Below, piece by piece: positions 1-8,900 of a stretch of 64,000 nucleotides of DNA; position 1 is the first letter of the stretch, and the number at the start of each line of letters is the position of its first letter. Both the position numbers and the translations under genes were made by a program. The stretch spans positions 141,524-205,523 of the forward strand of contig BBMT01000008.1 of assembly GCA_000755425.1 (NCBI GenBank), in the 5' to 3' direction. Source of the DNA: Vibrio maritimus (GTDB lineage: Bacteria > Pseudomonadota > Gammaproteobacteria > Enterobacterales > Vibrionaceae). The notes beneath the pieces were generated by a model. It ran no database searches. It saw only the letters and a program-made list of their open reading frames with translations, and was not told the origin of the DNA.

Positions 1-137
1 GAGAGCTAAGCATGGGGTCAACGGCTATCGGTACTTCAGGAGCTGGCCAAGATTTCTCCGTCACCCAACCCACGCTTGCGCTCAACTTTTCAATATGTCT
101 TAGCGGCATCTACCCTACCAGAAACTGAATCTCGTGG
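1..137. other. left edge, no gene called
   Basis: This stretch lies downstream of the stop of the minus-strand TIGR03032 gene. Short open stretches occur in several frames, but none has a start, a ribosome binding site or a recognisable domain. It could be the tail of a gene cut by the window edge. I see no clear terminator hairpin. Confidence 0.3.
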
Positions 138-1208
138 TTACATCGCGGGGAAGTTGAACACCCTTGAAACCATCTCCTCATCGACTTGGAGTACCTCGCT
201 AAAAGGTAAGTCGATGACGGCAACATCATATACTTGAACCATATCTCCAGAGAAATGAAGGTTGGCAACAATTTCCATATCATCAAGATCAATAACGTAG
301 ACCCCACAATAGGTCTGGCTTTGAGCAATTGGAGGCGGCTGGTTATTCTTGGATTCTCTTGATTGACTGAGTCCAACAAACATCAAATTCTGATGAAACC
401 CGATACCGCGAGTAAAACCAGGCAGTTCAAGTTCAACGACAACTTGTCCCGACGCAAAATCATAGCTGCATAACTGCCCGTAACCGGAATTACAAAAATA
501 GAGCTTATCTCGATAATATCGAGGACTATGAGGCATATAGAGGTTGTTGGCGAGTATTTCGTTGTTATTAACATCAACAAGCAACCCTCGATGGGCGACT
601 CTATTTCTCCAGTTTTTATTTTCATTGCTATCGCTAAAGCATGTCACGTAGGCAGGCGCGCCATCTCTAAGCGCCATTCCATTTAAGTGACAGCGATCTT
701 CAGGAACAAGCTCGCTGATAAACCAAGGTTTCCATTTAGGAATAAAACTATTGCCACTTTGAATCAGGCATAAGCATGAAAAGTTGGAATTGACAGCCCA
801 TAATCCTTCATCGCCCCAAGCGATATCATGGATATTAATCATGCCTGTAAAGTGACTGCTACTGGGAGAAAAGCAGTGTTTAACTAGCCCTATAGGCTCC
901 AAAGAAGGAGCAACGGCGTCACAGCGCTGAAAGTCAAAAACTTGAGAATGAACACCGAGTACGATCCTTTGTTGGTCAACGGCTAGCCCCATCGGTCTAG
1001 GAAAAGCCTTAACGCTGATATACAGCTCATCGTCATCAGCGTTAATGAGTATCAATCGGTTAGCCTGATAAGATGTCAGCATGAGAGTTAGGCCGAGTTT
1101 TGAGAGCAAATAGCCAAAGGATTCACTCGACTCACAGCTAAAGTCAGCAATGTTCTGAGTTTCTTCGGTCTCTTCGTGTAACTGCGTAGCGAGTGGGTTT
1201 TCTTCCAT
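138..1208 (-). CDS. TIGR03032 family protein
   Basis: A protein of about 356 residues that I recognise as the TIGR03032 (DUF4915-like) family, whose function is unknown. The sequence looks like a beta-propeller: repeated short strands include an early LTSYQANRLILI stretch and a later central HDIAWGDEGLWAVNS segment, which resembles blades of SMP-30-like propellers. No signal peptide is seen, so it is probably cytoplasmic. I start it at the ATG at 1208 because a GGA lies 9 bases upstream; an ATG three codons earlier (1217) has its GGA too close. It sits about 30 bases downstream of the exported S8 peptidase on the same strand, so the two are probably co-transcribed. The functional link is unknown. 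Confidence 0.8.
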   Translation of the reverse strand: MEENPLATQLHEETEETQNIADFSCESSESFGYLLSKLGLTLMLTSYQANRLILINADDDELYISVKAFPRPMGLAVDQQRIVLGVHSQVFDFQRCDAVAPSLEPIGLVKHCFSPSSSHFTGMINIHDIAWGDEGLWAVNSNFSCLCLIQSGNSFIPKWKPWFISELVPEDRCHLNGMALRDGAPAYVTCFSDSNENKNWRNRVAHRGLLVDVNNNEILANNLYMPHSPRYYRDKLYFCNSGYGQLCSYDFASGQVVVELELPGFTRGIGFHQNLMFVGLSQSRESKNNQPPPIAQSQTYCGVYVIDLDDMEIVANLHFSGDMVQVYDVAVIDLPFSEVLQVDEEMVSRVFNFPAM

Positions 1209-1244
1209 GTTAATCATTCCATTCTAAAAATTAAGTGATGAGTT

Positions 1245-2567
1245 TTAGGCCTTGCAATGGTCTTCGAGCCGTTGCCAAAATCGCTGAATATCAACTTCAC
1301 CAGCGCCAACATGTTGCTGATAGGCAGGATCGACTTTTACAGCCGTTTTATATAAGTGCGTTTGGAATTCATCATTGGTGAGTGATGGGCAGCGAGCTAA
1401 AGCCAGTGCAGCGAGCCCGCTCACGAATGCTGTAGCGGCAGATGAACCACTGAATTTGATGGTTGAGTTCACGTTTGCTGGATGGTTAGTGAGAAATGAT
1501 GAAGGCGCACCTATATCTATGTAATCGCCTCTAGCCATCATTGGCTTACTGTTTCTCGCTCTAATACCATTGACAGCAATAATCGACTCAATGCCCGCAA
1601 GTGATAGCACCCCTTTAAACTCGGGCAATGCATTGCCCGCCGCCGCGACAATAATGATCCCCTTGTTTTGCCTACCATGAATGGAGAGATCCTCTATTAC
1701 ATGTGTTAGTGGCTGCGTGATCAGCGGCAAGACCCAACTTAGATTGATGACATCGACGTGCTTAGACTTTGCTGTAGCGAACAGTTTAATAAGATCACTG
1801 GTATAGGTTTGGTTAAGTGGGAGTGGCACAAACTGAGCATCCGGGGAAATCCCAAATTGATACTGTGCTTGATGTAAAGCGAACAAACTGGTTGCCACGA
1901 GCGTTCCGTGATGGTTCTCGTTTGATGACTTGTGTGACGTTATTTGCGGTTTCTGTAGTCCTAAACTTGGATGGTCGAGGTTAAACCCATCGTCGATTAC
2001 GGCAACCTTAACGCCTTCTCCCGTGCTGCTTTTCCAAAGCTCACTAAAATAGTGACTTAATGGACGCCTAGATGTTGAATTGCGTTTTGTCGATGATTTT
2101 TCGCCATCAGAACTTAACTTCTTAACAAAGGCGATATTTGGAACAACATTTTTCGGGGCAAAGACATGTTGTAGTTTTTTGTAGTTTGATAACCAACGCC
2201 AACTCTCAGGCTTAAGGTCTGGGAAAGATATTTCCCATAAATCAAACGTTTCGGCATGATATAGACGTGTCAGAACATACTGTTCTGAAGACTCAAAAAT
2301 TTCCGATACGGATTGTGTTATCGAACCCGAAGACCTATTTTCGGTATTGATAATAAACTTATGGTCAATGCATGCCAAAAACTCTCCAAATAGCTTTTCA
2401 TTGGTGCTGATGCCGGCAAGCGGAACCATCCCATCCCAGCTTGTTGTTAAGGCTGCGACAACCTTCCCATTGTTAGTTTCTATAAGGCCTGTGGTTTCAA
2501 AACACGACTGAGATTTTACAGCTGTTGATACCAAGATCAGCAGCAGAACAATCCATATTCGTAGCAA
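1245..2567 (-). CDS. exported S8 (subtilisin-like) serine peptidase
   Basis: A 440-residue subtilase with an N-terminal hydrophobic signal (residues 1-19). The triad is visible: Asp192 in VAVIDDG, His220 in HHGTLVA, and Ser376 in FSGSSAATA, with an oxyanion Asn near 312 in AAAGN. Two motifs depart from the consensus: IDDG replaces the usual DTG/DSG and GSSAA replaces GTSMA. The segment 20-180 has no clear I9 propeptide. The start is TTG at 2567, with AGGA 8 bases upstream. It is transcribed away from the giant repeat protein across a 119-155-base divergent region and just ahead of the TIGR03032 gene. I infer that it could process the giant surface protein, but only gene order supports this. 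Confidence 0.85.
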   Translation of the reverse strand: MLRIWIVLLLILVSTAVKSQSCFETTGLIETNNGKVVAALTTSWDGMVPLAGISTNEKLFGEFLACIDHKFIINTENRSSGSITQSVSEIFESSEQYVLTRLYHAETFDLWEISFPDLKPESWRWLSNYKKLQHVFAPKNVVPNIAFVKKLSSDGEKSSTKRNSTSRRPLSHYFSELWKSSTGEGVKVAVIDDGFNLDHPSLGLQKPQITSHKSSNENHHGTLVATSLFALHQAQYQFGISPDAQFVPLPLNQTYTSDLIKLFATAKSKHVDVINLSWVLPLITQPLTHVIEDLSIHGRQNKGIIIVAAAGNALPEFKGVLSLAGIESIIAVNGIRARNSKPMMARGDYIDIGAPSSFLTNHPANVNSTIKFSGSSAATAFVSGLAALALARCPSLTNDEFQTHLYKTAVKVDPAYQQHVGAGEVDIQRFWQRLEDHCKA

Positions 2568-2686
2568 AGCGTTTTCCTAACTTTTTATGATATGTGATGC
2601 ATTATAAAAACATTTCGGTGAGTTCTATGAATTACCTACTACTATAGTTTATTGAAACTAATTGCACTACCACGGGTTGCTTTTGC

Positions 2687-5600
2687 GTGCAATTGATAAT
2701 CGGCACCTATGGAATGGGCTCAATGAAACACGATAAGAATGAACGCGACGACAACGTTATCAAAACATCAAAAATTGCGAAAAAAGTGCTGGTGCCAGCA
2801 GCGCTGATGCTCGGTGGGTTGAATGGGTGTGCAGTATCAAGCCACCGAAGTAGTGCAAAACGTAACCTTACGACTAGCAAACAACGCCCTCAAAATATTT
2901 GGATTCAATCCACTGAGGCCAATCTAGATTCTACGACGGTCTTCAATGCGTTTGGTGGTGCGAACTCCAAGTCCAGTCAGTTTAACAACAGCTCAAGTAG
3001 TGAAGCCAAACATGGCATCAGTCCGTTCATCAATGATATCAAGCAGAGTCGACGCGCACTTACCAAAATGACACGCAGTGAACGGGTAGTGGGGGATGTG
3101 TCGTTATCGAAGCTAAGCTCTGAGGTGATGCCGGGCAGTATGGCTGTTGTAGGGAAAACGCCAGGGGTAAGTTTGGCTTTGGGAAGCTGTGGAGCATCCT
3201 ATAAATCCTCTTGTAATACAACAACCGCGGGCGGGGGGATTTGTGTATGGAGTGGGTCTAACAATGCCTCTGGTAGTCAATACTGTAATCCTCCTTCAAG
3301 TGATACCACCCCAGCAGTAGTAAACTCAATAGCACCAAAGAATAGCCCCTCTCCTAGCGCTGAATCCATACTGTATTTAGTGATTTTTGACGAAAGTGTC
3401 AATGGGATATCAGCAGATGATTTTAGTTTGACGAGCACAGGCTCTGCCGGCGGCTCCATCAGCTCAGTCTCTTCATCTTCGGGTTCCGCCATTGATGTGA
3501 CCGTGAATAATATATCGGGACAGGGTACGCTTAGATTGGATCTCAAGTCGTCAACTAACATTACCGATGATAGTGGTAATGGTAATAGCAATAACGGTTA
3601 TGTCGCTGCATACACTAGCGGCACAACACATACCGTAGACAGAGTTGCACCCGATGTAGCAACGATAGTCCGCAAGACTCCGGCCGACGCCGATACAAAC
3701 AGCGATACGCTAGTTTGGACGGTCAGTTTTTCTAAATCGGTATTGAACATTTCCACGGATGATTTTGAGGTATCGGGCACCACGGCAACGGTAACATCCG
3801 TGTCGGCCACCTCTGGTTCTTCTGTGGACATCACGGCTTCAGGAGGGGATCTTGCTGGTTATAGTGGTGGTGTCGCTTTGAGTGTTGCTGCTGGCAACAA
3901 TTTACAAGATAGTAGTGGCAACAGTCTCTCTTCAACCACGCCAACTGGCGCAGTCGAGTCTTACACCTTAGATAATGGTGCTCCTTCATTTATATCAGTG
4001 TCGGATTCTAGCGATAGCAACTATAAGGCAGGGGAAATCGTAATTATAACCGTAGACCTTGGTGAAACTGGGCTAAGTGTCACGGCAGATTTATCTGTAC
4101 TAGACACTGACTTTAGTGCGACTCAAGCGTTGACGGACAACAACGACAATACTTATAGTTTTCAAACTCCTGCGCTTGATGCAGGAGGAAAGATGCAAGA
4201 AGGCACGTTTGCCATCACTGTCACCGCCACAGACGCTGTGGGTAACGAGAATACCGATAATTCACTGTCTCTCATCTTGGACAAAACGCCCCCTACCTTC
4301 TCAAGTGCGGATTCTGTTCCTACAGACAATGCCTTTGGCATAGCTTCAAACAGTAACCTGGTATTGGACTTTAGCGAAAGCGTCGAGCTGGCCAGTGGAA
4401 AAACGTTTGCAATCTATGACCTGACTAATGGTGCTGTACTTGAAACATATACCGCGAGCTCGACCACTGCGGCGACTGGTTCTTCTTCAGGATCGGCGAC
4501 GTTAAGTGGGGATAAGCTAACCATCAACCCATCTTCAAACTTCTCTTTAGGCAACCGCTACGCAATAACAGTCGATTCTACAACGTTACAAGACCCGTCA
4601 GGTAATGTGTTTGCAGGAATAGCCGATTACACCACCTATAACTTTGCGGTACAGCCTGAACTCAAATTAACGGTAGCGGACTCAAATATAGCGGAGAACA
4701 GTGGTTCAACGACTTATACCGTGTCTTTGATTGATGGAAATGGCAATGCTTACAGCGCAGATGAGAGCATTACAGTGGAAATAGCGTTGTCAGGAACGGC
4801 TGCATCAGGGAGTGATTACTCAATCAGTGGGCTCGATGGCTCGAATCAGATCACGATTGCGACAGGTGATGCCGCAAATACATTTACAGTGACCGGCAGT
4901 AGCGATGGCGATGACGATGACGCTGAAACCATTATACTTGGTATGAACTCCGTGGTTACAGGGGCTGCGACAATTGGGGCTGTTGCGAGTCAAACGGTAA
5001 TCATTAACCAAAATGATCAGGCAGTCATTGCTGGACTTGATGCGACACCGCTGTTTTCTGAAGGAGGCAATGCGGTCGTTATCGACAATGACGTTACGGT
5101 GTCAGATACGGAGTTGGATGCCTTAAATGGAGCTCAAGGTAACTACGATGGCGCCAGTATCACGATTGCTCGCGCCGGTGGTGCGCAAAGTACTGATGTT
5201 TTTGGCGGCAGTGGCTCTTTGAGTGCTTTGGTCGAATCTGGAAGTGTTACCTACAATGGCTCAGTAGTTGGTACGGTTACCACTAATAGTGCGGGTACAT
5301 TAACACTCACCTTCAATTCGAACGCGACCACGGCCTTAGTTAACTCAGTGCTTCAGAATATTACCTACGAGAATACGAGTGATGATCCTGCTAATACAGT
5401 TTCGTTGAGCTTTGTGTTTAATGACGGAATAGAGAACAGCAGTGCCATTCAAGTAACAGCGTCAATCACTGCTGTCAATGATGTGCCAACACTCACTGCC
5501 ACGGGCAGTTCTCCAACCTTTGTCGAGGGAGCCTCGGCTGCGGTGATGTTCTCTAGTGCTGCAGTCAGCACTGTTGAGGCGAGTCAAACGCTAGCGGGTT

Positions 5601-5971
5601 TAGTGATTACCGTCACCAATGTGGCGGATGCAGCCAATGAAACACTCAATATCGATGGGGCACCCATCATTTTGACGACCGGGCAGTCCGGCAGTACATC
5701 AAGCTTTAACTATTCAGTGTCTGTTTCGGGCACAACTGCGACGATTACACTCACTGGCGGTACATTAACAGAAACTCAGATGCAGTCGGTTATCGACGCG
5801 ATAAGCTATAGCAATGGCAGTGATGACCCAACAACGGCAAGCAACCGTGTTGTCACCATAACGAGCATTAGTGAAACTGGTTCGGTCAATACGGTTGCTA
5901 ATACCACTATATCTTCCACGATCTCGGTTACTGGAGTGGATGATGAGCCGATCGTTAGCGCAAATGGTTGA
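2687..5971 (+). CDS. giant Ig-like repeat lipoprotein, N-terminal part (frameshifted)
   Basis: This is the first 1,094 codons of a surface protein that continues in another frame at 5968. The likely start is the ATG at 2723, with GGA 9 bases before it, rather than GTG at 2687. From there a basic N-terminus and hydrophobic stretch end in LGGLNGC, a lipoprotein-type box. A Ser/Asn-rich linker follows. Next come Ig-like modules with repeated SVSSSSGSAIDVT and TVDRVAPDV type segments, an SbsA-like Ig module (VPTDNAFGIASNSNLVLDF), a Calx-beta-like module (SNIAENSGSTTYTVSL), and two modules beginning PTLTATGSSPTF-like. Such folds are typical of adhesins and secreted matrix proteins. The reading frame ends in TGA at 5969-5971 in mid-module; adding one T (GGTTG to GGTTTG) joins it seamlessly to the next frame. 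Confidence 0.8.
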   Translation: MQLIIGTYGMGSMKHDKNERDDNVIKTSKIAKKVLVPAALMLGGLNGCAVSSHRSSAKRNLTTSKQRPQNIWIQSTEANLDSTTVFNAFGGANSKSSQFNNSSSSEAKHGISPFINDIKQSRRALTKMTRSERVVGDVSLSKLSSEVMPGSMAVVGKTPGVSLALGSCGASYKSSCNTTTAGGGICVWSGSNNASGSQYCNPPSSDTTPAVVNSIAPKNSPSPSAESILYLVIFDESVNGISADDFSLTSTGSAGGSISSVSSSSGSAIDVTVNNISGQGTLRLDLKSSTNITDDSGNGNSNNGYVAAYTSGTTHTVDRVAPDVATIVRKTPADADTNSDTLVWTVSFSKSVLNISTDDFEVSGTTATVTSVSATSGSSVDITASGGDLAGYSGGVALSVAAGNNLQDSSGNSLSSTTPTGAVESYTLDNGAPSFISVSDSSDSNYKAGEIVIITVDLGETGLSVTADLSVLDTDFSATQALTDNNDNTYSFQTPALDAGGKMQEGTFAITVTATDAVGNENTDNSLSLILDKTPPTFSSADSVPTDNAFGIASNSNLVLDFSESVELASGKTFAIYDLTNGAVLETYTASSTTAATGSSSGSATLSGDKLTINPSSNFSLGNRYAITVDSTTLQDPSGNVFAGIADYTTYNFAVQPELKLTVADSNIAENSGSTTYTVSLIDGNGNAYSADESITVEIALSGTAASGSDYSISGLDGSNQITIATGDAANTFTVTGSSDGDDDDAETIILGMNSVVTGAATIGAVASQTVIINQNDQAVIAGLDATPLFSEGGNAVVIDNDVTVSDTELDALNGAQGNYDGASITIARAGGAQSTDVFGGSGSLSALVESGSVTYNGSVVGTVTTNSAGTLTLTFNSNATTALVNSVLQNITYENTSDDPANTVSLSFVFNDGIENSSAIQVTASITAVNDVPTLTATGSSPTFVEGASAAVMFSSAAVSTVEASQTLAGLVITVTNVADAANETLNIDGAPIILTTGQSGSTSSFNYSVSVSGTTATITLTGGTLTETQMQSVIDAISYSNGSDDPTTASNRVVTITSISETGSVNTVANTTISSTISVTGVDDEPIVSANG

Positions 5972-8900
5972 GCCCAACCTATACCGAGGGAGCTGCCACG
6001 AGCTATGTGTATTCTTCTGCTTCGGTTAACACCGTGGAGAGTTCGCAGACTATTACCGGTGCGACTTTCACAATCAGTGGCGCACAAGATGGCAGCGAAG
6101 AGGCTTTGGTTGTCGATGCAACAGAAATTACGTTAGTTCAAGGTACATCCGGGACGACTCCGACAAACCTTATTGATTATTCGGTATCGGTGTCAGGCAA
6201 TGTGGCAACGGTGGTGTTATCTAACGTCACCGGAACTGCTCAGTTAGCGCAGCAATTACTCAATTACATTGGCTACATTCACAAAGGCCAAGATCCTACT
6301 GAAGGCAATCGGGTTGTGACCTTAACTGAAGTGACAGATAGTGGCTCGAATAGTGGATACAATGACAACCTCAACGATACTCTCGCTATTGCTTCTACGG
6401 TATCGGTGAGTGCTGTCGATGATGCGCCGACGTTAAGCGCTTCTGCTCTTAATCAAACATTTACGGAAAATGGTTCGGCAGTGAGCGTTTTCTCTTCCGC
6501 TGCAATCGATACAGTAGAAGCTTCTCAGTTAATAGAATCTATCACTTGGCAGGTCACTGGCGTTGCTAATAGTGGAAGTGAGTATTTGGTCATTGATGGA
6601 AGCGAAGTGAGCTTGGCTGATGAAGTAAGTGGTACTACATCTGCAAACAGCTTTGCTTATCAAGTTTCTCTGGTTTCTAGCGGCGTATTTGCAGTAAGTG
6701 TGTCCAAGCAGGATAGCACGTCCAACTACCAAACCCTTATCGATGGGATCACCTATAGGAATACGGCTGAAAACATCGTCACAGGCACCCGTACCATATC
6801 GATCACAGAGCTGGTGGATAGTGGAGGCAGTGATGGAGACAATCTAAATAGCAATTCGTCTTTAAGCCTAACGTCTACGTTGCCAATAGTAGGTGTTAAT
6901 GATGACCCATCCATTACCATTGGAAATCAGTTGTCGACTGACGAAGACAATAACCAAACGTTGAGCTTTAACTTTAGCGATGCGGATGGTGATACGGTCA
7001 CGGCGACTGAGAAGTCTGCTCCAAGTCATGGTGAGATAGCCATCAGTGGCACGGACATTGTCTACACGCCAACGGCCAACTACAACGGCAGTGACAGTTT
7101 CACCATTACCTTGACCGATGGTAACGGCTACACGGTAGACAAAACCATCAACGTCACCGTCTCCAGCGTCAATGATGAGCCAAGCATCACGATAGCGTCG
7201 ACCTTGACTACAGATGAAGACAACAACCAAACGTTGAGTTTCAACTTTAGCGATGTCGATGGCGATACGGTCACGGCAGCCGAGAAATCTGCGCCGAGTC
7301 ATGGTGAGATAGCCATTAATGGCACTGACATTGTCTACACGCCGACGGCCAACTACAACGGCAGTGACAGTTTTACTATTACTCTGACCGATGGTAACGG
7401 CTACACGGTGGACAAAACCATCAACGTCACCGTCTCCAGCGTCAATGATGAGCCGAGCATCACGATTGCTTCGACCTTGACTACAGATGAAGACAACAAC
7501 CAAACGTTGAGTTTCAACTTTAGCGATGTGGATGGTGATACGGTCACGGCGACTGAGAAGTCTGCTCCAAGTCATGGTGAAATAGCCATTAATGGTACTG
7601 ACATTGTCTACACGCCAACCGCGAACTACAACGGTAGTGACAGCTTCACCATTACTCTGACCGATGGTAACGGCTACACGGTAGACAAAACCATCAACGT
7701 CACCGTCTCCAGCATCAATGATGAGCCGAGCATCACGATAGCGTCGACCTTGACTACAGATGAAGACAACAACCAAACGTTGAGTTTCAACTTTAGCGAT
7801 GTGGATGGCGATACGGTCACCGCAACGGAGAAATCCGCGCCGAGTCATGGTGAGATAGCCATTAATGGCACTGACATTGTCTACACGCCAACCGCGAACT
7901 ACAACGGTAGTGACAGCTTCACCATTACTTTGACCGATGGTAACGGCTACACGGTGGACAAAACCATCAACGTCACCGTCTCCAGCGTCAATGATGAGCC
8001 GAGCATTACTATCGCCTCGACGTTGACCACAGACGAGGACAATAACCAAACGTTGAGCTTTAACTTTAGCGATGTGGATGGTGATACGGTCACGGCAACC
8101 GAGAAATCCGCGCCGAGTCATGGTGAGATAGCCATTGATGGCACTGACATTGTCTACACGCCAACCGCGAACTATAACGGTAGTGACAGCTTCACCATTA
8201 CTTTGACCGATGGTAACGGCTACACGGTGGATAAAACCATTAACGTCACCGTGTCGAGCGTCAATGATGAGCCGAGCATTGCTATCGCCTCAACGTTGAC
8301 CACAGATGAGGACAATAACCAAACATTGAGCTTTAACTTTAGCGATGTGGATGGCGATACAGTCACGGCAACGGAGAAATCCGCACCGAGTCATGGCCAG
8401 ATAGTCATCAACAACACCGATATCGTGTATAAGCCAAACGCTAACTACAACGGCAGTGACTCTTTTGTCATTACCTTAACTGACAGCAACGGATACACAG
8501 TGGATAGAACCATCAATGTCACGGTATCCAGTGTTAATGATGAGCCCGTTGTGACGAATGAACTTCTAACATTCTCTGCAACGCAGCTAGGCAGTTATAG
8601 CTTTGCGCCGTTAACAAATGATTTAGATCCAGAAAACGATACCTTAGCGCTTACGTGGGCTACTGCAGACTCGGGAACCCTGGTTATCAACGGTGACAGA
8701 ATTGAGTTACAAACGTCTCAAGTTGGTTTGGTTACCATAAAATATGGCGTTACTGATAATAACGGTGCAGAAGTTATAGGTAAGGCGGTACTCGAAATTA
8801 TCTCTGGCGAAGGTCCTGTTGTAACAGCACCCGACGATGTAGAGGTGAATGCAACCGCATTATTCACCAAAGTTACTCTTGGGGTTGCAACCGCACAGGA

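Noticed and set aside
6868..8121. 417-codon open frame on the minus strand of the repeat array
   Set aside because: It repeats exactly as the 273-bp units do and is Val/Asp/Arg biased; it is a shadow of the opposite coding strand.
6898..8535. CRISPR-like array
   Set aside because: Repeats are 273 bp, contiguous and in frame, without spacers, so they are protein repeats.
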